64,000 bases of DNA, from positions 1,261,001 to 1,325,000 of the forward strand of contig JAEMWC010000040.1 of NCBI GenBank assembly GCA_016490735.1, read 5' to 3'. The stretch comes from Pachyseris speciosa. Its lineage: Eukaryota; Cnidaria; Anthozoa; Scleractinia; Pachyseridae. Positions within the stretch are counted from its first letter, which is position 1; every line of letters begins with the position of its first letter. The notes beneath the pieces are model-generated. The model did not search any database, was not told the DNA's origin, and saw only the letters and a list, made by a program, of their open reading frames with translations. The position numbers and the translations under genes were made by a program. Positions 18,851 to 30,476 of this stretch are shown piece after piece.

Positions 18851-21800
18851 AAAGACGTAATAAACGTCGGTCAGCAAGAGTTTTAGAAGTCACAACGTAG
18901 AACGAACATATATTATACGCCTGATATTTGAGGGTTTTTCCTCCGCCCGACACCTCCTTAGTGGGAATTATGCCCTGTATCTTTTAATTACTTCACTGGG
19001 GACTTTTCATTGCGGTTTACCTTGAGACTAAAGGACGTGGTGATTTTCTCCTGTCGCAAGAGAGAAACGAGAGAAAAACAGAACCGGACACCAGGGGAGG
19101 GTATACGTGAGAGATTAATCTGTGCGAAGCCCATGGATTTTGGATGCCATTTTAGACTTCGTACCACATTTTTTAAACGAGAATAACTATTTTAAGACAA
19201 ACGTATATAAAACAGCTAAATTTGTTGTTTGGTTCAAAACGCCGTGCATATTACTAGCGTGTGATATTAAACGACGCGTGTGAAGTTGACACGGTGTGCT
19301 TATTGTTAAGCTTCTGACTCAAACTGAGATAGAAGCAACTGCAAAGAGTATGGAGCTGATCTGATAGCAAAGATTCGAAAGTGTCATCTCGTATTCAGTC
19401 TATGACATGGTCGTGTCTATCTGTAGCAGTTGTTAAAATCTTTTCTGACTCTATTAAAAATTGTTTTAAAAAGCTGTGACACTGTATATAGTGGCGCTAC
19501 ATGTCGAGGAAACGGAGGAAACTCATTTTGGCGCTGGCAGAGCTGCTAGAACGAAGAAAAATCCTTGTGCGTTTTAAGTTTTCGCCTCGTGCAACTTTGA
19601 CATTCTCAAAAGCAGCGTCAATTAAGAGGACCTCTGCTTATAAATCATTACTTTATTAATAACTGTTTTCCAATCAGAAAAAAATCCGGAAAAGGCCTTT
19701 GGACAGTTTGGAGTTCAGAAGAATTCTATACCAGCTTGTGAGCAGAAATCCCATTACGTTGCGTTTTCCGTAACTATCCGATGCGATTTGAGTTGCCGTT
19801 TGTAAAAAAAGACGTTCAAGTAGCGAAGCCTTGGGACAAGCGTTTCCAGTGGTTTGTCTGCAATTTGGATGCTCACGGGGCTCAAAAATCCAATGAAGAG
19901 CGTGAGAATGATTAAGCGTGCTGCCTGGCAAACGTTTCCGTCGGGCATTTACGTTTTTTCGTTCTTTGACCGCGCGAAAACTAGGATGAGACACTTTTCA
20001 CTCGGTGAAAGAAACTGGTGGGAGCGGAAAGACGGACTAGAAATCAATGTGGTTCAGATGTAACTTCTAGAGCCTTAATCATCCCCACCTCTCGTACTTT
20101 GGGTTTTCCAGGATCGCCACGGATTCTAGCAGAGGCGGTGGGAATAATAGTTTTTCAAAGTGCTGTAGTTTCCTCGTTTCGAGATCGATCTGTTGGCGTT
20201 TTCGTTTCATCTTATTCCATTTTAAAGTATGTTTTGCCCCTGTGAGCTTTCACATATCAGTTTATGATAAGGAGATATTCTGATGCGTCCTTTAGGGTTA
20301 AAAGCGGTTCAAACATGACTGAACAAATATGCACTGGTAAAAAGAAAAAAGAATGAGTCTTCGCGAGGTATTGAAAAAGAAATGATTAGCATCTGCATTT
20401 ATTTACCAATACCGTATGGGTGGATTTTACCTTACAACGTGAGGAAATGAAACCGGCTGGAAAATGCGTTTTGCATAAATAAGCCATATGTCCCGACAAC
20501 TAAATGTGACTTTCTATTTAGGGAGTCTCTAGGGAAATTGATATTTTTCTCAAAGTCTGGAACCCAGAAGCCGAAAAATCGTGTTAGGGTTTTCCTTTAT
20601 TCGACTGCGTTCAAAAGTTACAGAGCATTTTAAAATGCGCTAGAAAAAAAGACGGAGCGACTGCACGGAAATGGCTCTCATCGAAAACGGTTTTGAATCT
20701 AATTCCCCAACCCGTTGTTGTTGAAGATAAGTTAATCTAGCGACTGTCCAAATTTGATCGAAATCGAACAAATCGCCCTTGAATTGTAAGTGTCCTCTTC
20801 AAGACAAAACTAAACTTTGCGAAAACAGCGCTTGAAAAAAATCTTCACTACACAAACCAGTACTGCCCGCAAACATCTCTATCGACGATTGGCCAATCAA
20901 TTTACGCTAACTTTTCTTCCAGTCACCTACTGTGGAAATTTTCCGCGTAATTTTATCTGCACGCAAACTCTCATGCTTCAAACAGTTCACTGGTTTATCA
21001 TTTTGTGTCACATATTCTCCGGCTTTGACTAAGTTTACCTGACCCATCGTCATAGCCGAAAAACTAAAAGCGGACAGCCTTCATGATGCAAAACAACTTT
21101 TTCGCGTGCAATATTTCCCGCGCAAATCGCTCCGGTTGACTGCATTCGTATTAACATATTGTCCAAATTTACATCCGGTGCAAATAGGTTTTTTCCCAAT
21201 TTCTCGGCGACTATTCACTCGTTTTGAATTGTTTTTTTTTTTTTTGCTTGAAAGATCACAGTAAAAAGTTCATTTTTATGGAGAAAAATCAAAATCAAAA
21301 ATTTTATACCCTGAACGTAGAGTTTGTCTTTATATGGAATGGCTTGAAACTTCATAACAGTCAACACCTGTTTTGGTTATCTTTAAAGCTTTAGTCACAA
21401 CGTGGAACGAACATGGATTATCCGTTTGGTATTTGAGGGTTTTTCTTCCGGCCGACCCTTCCACCTTGTGCAGGGTTACGATTTGTAAAATCTAAAATCC
21501 CGAGTGTGAATTCTGCCCTGTAGCTAATTATCTAATTCCCTTCCTGAATTGTTGAGGTTGCGGTTTTACCTGAGACTAAAGAAGGTGGCGATTTTCTGCC
21601 TTCTCAGCGGTTTATGGAAAACAAGAGAAAAATAAACCGGACTCTCGGAACCAGTCTCCTGAGGGTGGTATGCTCCCGTTTGAGAGCTGTGGGTACTTTG
21701 CTCTGTTACAAGGTATGCCCTTGTGGTGTTTCAGCCCGCCAGAAAGAGGAAACCTTTATGAGTTTTTATTCTAGAAGGGACTTTGCATTTTAAACTTATG

Positions 21801-22451
21801 TGTTATCCGCCTTTCTACCGCAATTTCAATACGAAAATAACCATTTTGAGACAGAAGTCTACAAAACAGCTAAATGTGTTGTTTGATTCAAAACGTCGTC
21901 GTCGTCGTAGTAGTAGTAAACTTTATTTCAGTGCACGCGCGTGTGAAGTTAACACGGGGTGGTTATTGTAACTCTTCTGACTCAAGCTAAGATAGATGTA
22001 ACTGCAAAGAGTTTGGAGCTGAACTGATCGCAGTTGTTAAAATCTTTCCTGATTCTATTAAAAATTGTTTTGAAAAAAGAGCTAACTTGTAGTGTGACAT
22101 CAGTATGGCAGACTTGATGAAAAGACTTGTCCTTTTAAATCAATAATTTATTACTAAGTTTTTTCCCATCAGAAAAAAAAAGAAACTGCCAAAGGCTTTA
22201 AGAGTTCGGAACAGTTCTAAACGAGCTTGTGAGCCCTGAGAAATTGCGGTACCGCGTTTTCTGTGAGTGTCCGATGTTACGATTCGCGACTGTAAACAAA
22301 GACGTTCTAGAAGGGAAGCCTTGGGACAAGTGCTTCTGGTTTTTCCGCAGTTGCGATGCGTTTTGTGTTCAAACAACCAAAAGGGAGTCGGCAATGAAAA
22401 GTCGGAAGCTTTTCCGTCGGCTTTTTCGTTGTTTTGACCACACGAGGCAAC

Positions 22452-25400
22452 GGACTGTTTTGAGATCTGACACAACTGTCTTAGATCACACCTCGTGCGA
22501 CCTAAGGACATTGTCGATCCAGTACAACAAGACGGAGTAGTCTACAAGATTCCCTGCGAATGTGGTAAGGTTTATATTGGAGAGACGGGAAGATCTATGC
22601 ATGAACGGATTAACGAACACGATAGAGACATACGGCTTGCTTGAAACCAATCCTCCGCCGTTTCAGAACATAGCAACGCGACCGGACATTATCCGCTCTG
22701 GGACGAAGTTGAATTTATTGACTGAGGCCCACACTGGTACACCCGTAGGGTTAAAGAGACTATTCACATAAGACTTCACCCTAACAACATTAACAGGGAC
22801 AGTGGAATTGAAATTCCTGAAGCGTGGATGCCCACGATCAGACAACACAACAGCCGATCAGTACCAAAGCGGACCGCTGAGGGAACAATTTCTAGTCTGA
22901 ACGACAAGGATCGAAATCCTCCAATCAACAACAGCCTAAGCGAGGATCGAAACGCACCAATCACGACCAGCCACGGTGCTTCTTATTCTCACACGCAACC
23001 AGTCGACACCGCCTCGTGCAACTTTGACATTCTCAAAAGCAGCGTCAATTAAGAGGACCTCTGCTTATAAATCATTACTTTATTAATAACTGTTTTCCAA
23101 TCAGAAAAAAATCCGGAAAAGGCCTTTTGACAGTTTGGAGTTCAGAAGAATTCTATACCAGCTTGTGAGCAGAAATCCCATTACGTTGCGTTTTCCGTAA
23201 CTATCCGATGCGATTTGAGTTGCCGTTTGTAAACAAAGACGTTCAAGTAGCGAAGCCTTGGGACAAGCGTTTCCAGTGGTTTGTCTGCAATTTGGATGCT
23301 CACTGGGCTCAAAAATCCAATGAAGAGCGTGAGAATGATTAAGCGTGTTGCCTGGCAAACGTTTCCGTCGGGCATTTACGTTTTTTCGTTCTTTGACCGC
23401 GCGAAAACTAGGACGAGACACTTTTCACTCGGTGAAAGAAACTGGTGGGAGCGGAAAGACGGACTAGAAATCAATGTGGTTCAGATGTAACTTCTAGAGC
23501 CTTAATCATCCCCACCTCTCGTACTTTGGGTTTTCCAGGATCGCCACGGATTCTAGCAGAGGCGGTGGGAATAATAGTTTTTCAAAGTGCTGTAGTTTCC
23601 TCGTTTCGAGATCGATCTGTTGGCGTTTTCGTTTCATCTTATTCCATTTTAAAGTAAGTTTTGCCCCTGTGAGCTTTCACATATCAGTTTATGATAAGGA
23701 GATATTCTGATGCGTCCTTTAGGGTTAAAAGCGGTTCAAACATGACTGGACAAATATGCACTGGTAAAAAGAAAAAAGAATGAATCTTCGCGAGGTATTG
23801 AAAAAGAAATGATTAGCATCTGCATTTATTTACCAATACCGTATGGGTGGATTTTACTTTACAACGTGAGGAAATGAAACCGGCTGGAAAATGCGTTTTG
23901 CATAAATAAGCCTTATGTCCCGACAACTAAATGTGACTTTGTATTTAGGGAGTCTCTAGGGAAATTGATATTTTTCTCAAAGTCTGGAACCCAGAAGCCA
24001 AAAAATCGTGTTAGGGTTTTCCTTTATTCGACTGCGTTCAAAAGTTACAGAGCATTTTAAAATGCGCTAGAAAAAAAGACGGAGCGACTGCACGGAAATG
24101 GCTCTCATCGAAAACGGTTTTGAATCTAATTCCCCAACCCGTTGTTGTTGAAGATAAGTTAATCTAGCGACTGTCCAAATTTGATCGAAATCGAACAAAT
24201 CGCCCTTGAATTGTAAGTGTCCTCTTCAAGACAAAACTAAACTTTGCGAAAACAGCGCTTGAAAAAAATCTTCACTACACAAACCAGTACTGCCCGCAAA
24301 CATCTCTATCGACGATTGGCCAATCAATTTACGCTAACTTTTCTTCCGGTCACCTACTGTGGAAATTTTCCGCGTAATTTTATCTGCACGCAAACTCTCA
24401 TGCTTCAAACAGTTCACTGGTTTATCATTTTGTGTCACATATTCTCCGGCTTTGACTAAGTTTACCTGACCCATCGTCATAGCCGAAAAACTAAAAGCGG
24501 ACAGCCTTCATGATGCAAAACAACTTTTTCGCGTGCAATATTTCCCGCGCAAATCGCTCCGTTTGACTGCATTCGTATGAAAAACATATTGTCCAAATTT
24601 ACATCCGGTGCAAATAGGTTTTTTCCCAATTTCTCGGCGACTATTCACTCGTTTTGAATTGTTTTGTTTTTTTTGTTTTTTTTTTTGCTTGAAAGATCAC
24701 AGTAAAAAGTTCATTTTTATGGAGAAAAATCAAAATCAAAAATCTTATACCCTGAACGTAGAGTTTGTCTTTATACGGAATGGCTTGCAACTTCATAACA
24801 GTCAACACCTGTTTTGGTTATCTTTAAAGCTTTAGTCATAACGTGGAACGAACATGGATTATCCGTTTGGTATTTGAGGGTTTTTCTTCCGGCCGACCCT
24901 TCCACCTTGTGCAGGGTTACGATTTGTAAAATCTAAAATCCCGAGTGTGAATTCTGCCCTGTAGCTAATTATCTAATTCCCTTCCTGAATTGTTGAGGTT
25001 GCGGTTTTACCTCGAGACTAAAGAAGGTGGCGATTTTCTGCCTTCTCAGCGGTTTATGGAAAACAAGAGAAAAATAAACCGGACTCTCGGAACCAGTCTC
25101 CTGAGGGTGGTATGCTCCCGTTTGAGAGCTGTGGGTACTTTGCTCTGTTACAAGGTATGCCCTTGTGGTGTTTCAGCCCGCCAGAAAGAGGAAACCTTTA
25201 TGAGTTTTTATTCTAGAAGGGACTTTGCATTTTAAACTTATGTGTTATCCGCCTTTCTACCGCAATTTCAATACGAGAATAACCATTTTGAGACAGAAGT
25301 CTGCAAAACAGCTAAATGTGTTGTTTGATTCAAAACGTCGTCGTCGTCGTCGTAGTAGTAAACTTTATTTCAGTGCACGCGCGTGTGAAGTTAACACGGG

Positions 25401-25893
25401 GTGGTTATTGTAACTCTTCTGACTCAAGCTAAGGTAGATGTAACTGCAAAGAGTTTGGAGCTGAACTGATCGCAGTTGTTAAAATCTTTCCTGATTCTAT
25501 TAAAAATTGTTTTGAAAAAAGAGCTAACTTGTAGTGTGACATCAGTATGGCAGACTTGATGAAAAGACTTGTCCTTTTAAATCAATAATTTATTACTAAG
25601 TTTTTTCCCATCAGAAAAAAAAAGAAACTGCCAAAGGCTTTAAGAGTTCGGAACAGTTCTAAACGAGCTTGTGAGCCCTGAGAAATTGCGGTACCGCGTT
25701 TTCTGTGAGTATCCGATGTTACGATTCGCGACTGTAAACAAAGACGTTCTAGAAGGGAAGCCTTGGGACAAGTGCTTCTGGTTTTTCCGCAGTTGCGATG
25801 CGTTTTGTGTTCAAACAACCAAAAGGGAGTCGGCAATGAAAAGTCGGAAGCTTTTCTGTCGGCTTTTTCGTTGTTTTGACCACACGAGGCAAC
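22452..25893. repeat. Array unit 2, internally deleted
   Basis: PLE sequence jumps from CAGTCGACACC directly to GCCTCGTGCAACTTTGAC of module A at about 23010, removing the ribozyme, the LINE and R1 (about 1.18 kb relative to unit 3). Modules A, R2 and B are otherwise like unit 1. Confidence 0.85.
22496..23010 (+). pseudogene. GIY-YIG coding relic, unit 2
   Basis: Same frame as unit 1 from the RPKDIVDPVQQDG region, with the shared TGA in place of Arg (22642-22644). It is truncated by the unit-2 deletion before the ribozyme. Confidence 0.75.
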
Positions 25894-25937
25894 GGACTGT
25901 TTTGAGATCTGACACAACTGTCTTAGATCACACCTCG

Positions 25938-26512
25938 TGCGACCTAAGGACATTGTCGATCCAGTGCAACAAGACGGAGTAGTCTACAAGATTCCCTGCG
26001 AATGTGGTAAGGTTTATATTGGACAGACGGGAAGATCTATGCATGAACGGATTAACGAACACGATAGAGACATACGGCTTGCTTGAAACCAATCCTCCGC
26101 CGTTTCAGAACATAGCAACGCGACCGGACATTATCCGCTCTGGGACGATGTTGAATTTATTGACCGAGGCCCACACTGGTACACCCGTAGGGTTAAAGAG
26201 ACTATTCACATAAGACTTCACCCTAACAACATTAACAGGGACAGTGGAATTGAAATTCCTGAAGCGTGGATGCCCACGATCAGACAACACAACAGCCGAT
26301 CAGTACCAAAGCGGACCGCTGAGGGAACAATTTCTAGTCTGAACGACAAGGATCGAAATCCTCCAATCAACAACAGCCTAAGCGAGGATCGAAACGCAGC
26401 AATCACCGACCAGCCACGGTGCTTCTTATTTTCACACGCAACCAGTCGACACCATCGCCTGATGAAGACCAGCAGTATAGCGGTCGAAACGTCGCGATCC
26501 ACATCTTTGTGA
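25938..26512 (+). pseudogene. GIY-YIG coding relic, unit 3
   Basis: VYIGQTGRSMHERI is present, with E changed to Q compared with unit 1. The frame has the shared TGA stop (26084-26086). It runs on to the polar C-terminal tail and the ribozyme. Confidence 0.75.
26454..26498 (+). ncRNA. Hammerhead ribozyme motif, array unit 3
   Basis: Identical in stem I, CTGATGA, stem II and GAAA/CGTC to the unit-1 motif at 18318. Units 2 and 4 lost it by separate deletions. Confidence 0.75.
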
Positions 26513-26551
26513 CTCAATCGTGAGACAAAAGATTAACTCAGCTATCATTTG

Positions 26552-26870
26552 AAACCACGATGACGAACACCTTTCATAATAAAGGAGTATTTATATGGAT
26601 TACACTTTGCTGGCTTAGGATAAAGCTTATATGGATGGTTAGCGCGGGTTGAATTGCACTTGGTGAATTCAAAGAGGCCGTCAAAGTTTAGTTTCTTCAT
26701 GTGAAATACGATCTTGTAGCATTCAACTAAAGAAAGAAACAGTCTGCGTGTTTCGAGTGGAGGCCACTTCAGCTTCCTTAAACGATCTTCATATTCCATC
26801 TCACCACGTTTTTGTCCGAGAGCAAGCCGAGAGGCTCTTCGCTGAACTCTTTCTAGCGGGAAATTGAAAA
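26552..26870 (-). pseudogene. LINE RT fragment, array unit 3
   Basis: ERVQRRASRLALGQKRGE, YEDRLRKLKWPPLETRRL, then FEFTKCNSTRANHPYKLYPK and NPYKYSF. It is longer at its C-terminal side than the unit-1 copy but lacks the RPVLEYAAP part. Confidence 0.78.
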
Positions 26871-29800
26871 AAAAAGAAAAAAGAAAAAATAGAAGTACCA
26901 AACGTGGGTCAGCAAGAGTTTTAGAAGTCACAACGTAGAACGAACATATATTATACGCCTGATATTTGAGGGTTTTTCCTCCGCCCGACACCTCCTTAGT
27001 GGGAATTATGCCCTGTATCTTTTAATTACTTCACTGGGGACTTTTCATTGCGGTTTACCTTGAGACTAAAGGACGTGGTGATTTTCTCCTGTCGCGAGAG
27101 AGAAACGAGAGAAAAACAGAACCGGACACCAGGGAGGGTATACGTGAGAGATTAATCTGTGCGAAGCCCATGGATTTTGGATGCCATTTTAGACTTCGTA
27201 CCACATTTTTTAAACGAGAATAACTATTTTAAGACAAACGTATATAAAACAGCTAAATTTGTTGTTTGGTTCAAAACGCCGTGCATATTACTAGCGTGTG
27301 ATATTAAACGACGCGTGTGAAGTTGACACGGTGTGCTTATTGTTAAGCTTCTGACTCAAACTGAGATAGAAGCAACTGCAAAGAGTATGGAGCTGATCTG
27401 ATAGCAAAGATTCGAAAGTGTCATCTCGTATTCAGTCTATGACATGGTCGTGTCTATCTGTAGCAGTTGTTAAAATCTTTTCTGACTCTATTAAAAATTG
27501 TTTTAAAAAGCTGTGACACTGTATATAGTGGCGCTACATGTCGAGGAAACGGAGGAAACTCATTTTGGCGCTGGCAGAGCTGCTGGAACGATGAAAAATC
27601 CTTGTGCGTTTTAAGTTTTCGCCTCGTGCAACTTTGACATTCTCAAAAGCAGCGTCAATTAAGAGGACCTCTGCTTATAAATCATTACTTTATTAATAAC
27701 TATTTTCCAATCAGAAAAAAATCCGGAAAAGGCCTTTGGACAGTTTGGAGTTCAGAAGAATTCTATACCAGCTTGTGAGCAGAAATCCCATTACGTTGCG
27801 TTTTCCGTAACTATCCGATGCGATTTGAGTTGCCGTTTGTAAACAAAGACGTTCAAGTAGCGAAGCCTTGGGACAAGCGTTTCCAGTGGTTTGTCTGCAA
27901 TTTGGATGCTCATTGGGCTCAAAAATCCAATGAAGAGCGTGAGAATGATTAAGCGTGCTGCCTGGCAAACGTTTCCGTCGGGCATTTACGTTTTTTCGTT
28001 CTTTGACCGCGCGAAAACTAGGACGAGACACTTTTCACTCGGTGAAAGAAACTGGTGGGAGCGGAAAGACGGACTAGAAATCAGTGTGGTTCAGATGTAA
28101 CTTCCAGAGCCTTAATCAACCCCACCTCTCGTACTTTGGGTTTTCCAGGATCGCCACGGATTCTAGCAGAGGCTGTGGGAATAATAGTTTTTCAAAGTGC
28201 TGTAGTTTCCTCGTTTCGAGATCGATCTGTTGGCGTTTTCGTTTCATCTTATTCCATTTTAAAGTAAGTTTTGCCCCTGTGAGCTTTCACATATCAGTTT
28301 ATGATAAGGAGATATTCTGATGCGTCCTTTAGGGTTAAAAGCGGTTCAAACATGACTGGACAAATATGCACTGGTAAAAAGAAAAAAGAATGAATCTTCG
28401 CGAGGTATTGAAAAAGAAATGATTAGCATCTGCATTTATTTACCAATACCGTATGGGTGGATTTTACCTTACAACGTGAGGAAATGAAACCGGCTGGAAA
28501 ATGCGTTTTGCATAAATAAGCCTTATGTCCCGACAACTAAATGTGACTTTGTATTTAGGGAGTCTCTAGGGAAATTGATATTTTTCTCAAAGTCTTGAAC
28601 CCAGAAGCCAAAAAATCGTGTGAGGGTTTTCCTTTATTCGACTGCGTTCAAAAGTTACAGAGCATTTTAAAATGCGCTAGAAAAAAAGACGGAGCGACTG
28701 CACGGAAATGGCTCTCATCGAAAACGGTTTTGAATCTAATTCCCCAACCCGTTTTTGTTGAAGATAAGTTAATCTAGCGACTGTCCAAATTTGATCGAAA
28801 TCGAACAAATCGCCCTTGAATTGTAAGTGTCCTCTTCAAGACAAAACTAAACTTTGCGAAAACAGCGCTTGAAAAAAATCTTCACTACACAAACCAACAC
28901 TGCCCGCAAACATCTCTATCGACGATTGGCCAATCAATTTACGCTAACTTTTCTTCCGGTCACCTACTGTGGAAATTTTCCGCGTAATTTTATCTGCACG
29001 CAAACTCTCATGCTTCAAACAGCTCACTGGTTTATCATTTTGTGTCACATATTCTCCGGCTTTGACTAAGTTTACCTGACCCATCGTCATAGCCGAAAAA
29101 CTAAAAGCGGACAGCCTTCATGATGCAAAACAACTTTTTCGCGTGCAATATTTCCCGCGCAAATCGCTCCGGTTGACTGCATTCGTATTAACATATTGTC
29201 CAAATTTGGTTTTTTCCCAATTTCTCGGCGACTATTCACTAGTTTTGAATTGTTTTTTTTTTTGCTTGAAAGATCACAGTAAAAAGTTCATTTTTATGGA
29301 GAAAAATCAAAATCAAAAATTTTATACCCTGAACGTAGAGTTTGTCTTTATACGGAATGGCTTGCAACTTCATAACAGTCAACACCTGTTTTGGTTATCT
29401 TTAAAGCTTTAGTCACAACGTGGAACGAACATGGATTATCCGTTTGGTATTTGAGGGTTTTTCTTCCGGCCGACCCTTCCACCTTGTGCAGGGTTACGAT
29501 TTGTAAAATCTAAAATCCCGAGTGTGAATTCTGCCCTGTAGCTAATTATCTAATTCCCTTCCTGAATTGTTGAGGTTGCGGTTTTACCTCGAGACTAAAG
29601 AAGGTGGCGATTTTCTGCCTTCTCAGCGGTTTATGGAAAACAAGAGAAAAATAAACCGGACTCTCGGAACCAGTCTCCTGAGGGTGGTATGATCCCGTTT
29701 GAGAGCTGTGGGTACTTTGCTCTGTTACAAGGTATGCCCTTGTGGTGTTTTAGCCCGCCAGAAAGAGGAAACCTTTTATGAGTTTTTATTCTAGAAGGGA

Positions 29801-30476
29801 CTTTGCATTTTAAACTTATGTGTTATCCGCCTTTCTACCGCAATTTCAATACGAAAATAACCATTTTGAGACAGAAGTCTGCAAAACAACTAAATGTGTT
29901 GTTTGATTCAAAACGTCGTCGTCGTCGTCGTCGTAGTAGTAAACTTTATTTCAGTGCACGCGCGTGTGAAGTTAACACGGGGTGGTTATTGTAACTCTTC
30001 TGACTCAAGCTAAGATAGATGTAACTGCAAAGAGTTTGGAGCTGAACTGATCGCAGTTGTTAAAATCTTTCCTGATTCTATTAAAAATTGTTTTGAAAAA
30101 AGAGCTAACTTGTAGTGTGACATCAGTATGGCAGACTTGATGAAAAGACTTGTCCTTTTAAATCAATAATTTATTACTAAGTTTTTTCCCATCAGAAAAA
30201 AAAAAGAAACTGCAAAAGGCTTTTAGAGTTCAGAACAATTCAAAACGAGCTTGTGAGCCCTGCGAAATTGCGGTACCGCGTTTTCTGTGAGTATCCGATG
30301 TTACGATTCGCGACTGTAAACAAAGACGTTCTAAAAGCGAAGCCTTGGGGCAAGTGCTTCTGGTTTTTCCGCAGTTGCGATGCGTTTTGTGTTCAAACAA
30401 CCAAAAGGGAGTCGGCAATAAAAAGTCGGAAGCTTTTCCGTCGGCTTTTTCGTTGTTTTGACCACATGAGGCATAC

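Larger units (their letters stand above)
17761..22451. repeat. Array unit 1
   Basis: Order: PLE (to 18444), LINE fragment, R1 (about 18890-19560), A (19583-21400), R2 (about 21400-22080), B (22081-22446). The B-to-PLE junction reads GACCACACGAGGCAACGGACTG. Confidence 0.85.
25894..30476. repeat. Array unit 3
   Basis: The PLE 3' end with ribozyme and the LINE remnant are retained. Modules A, R2 and B follow. Within A and R2 it shares changes with unit 4 (for example loss of ACATCCGGTGCAAATAG near 29205), whereas its PLE start shares changes with unit 2. Confidence 0.85.

Noticed and set aside
19674..19994. Repeated - strand frames of 106 codons in each array unit
   Set aside because: They are open in all four units only because the units are recent copies. 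The + strand of the same module shows the better protein-like words, also broken.
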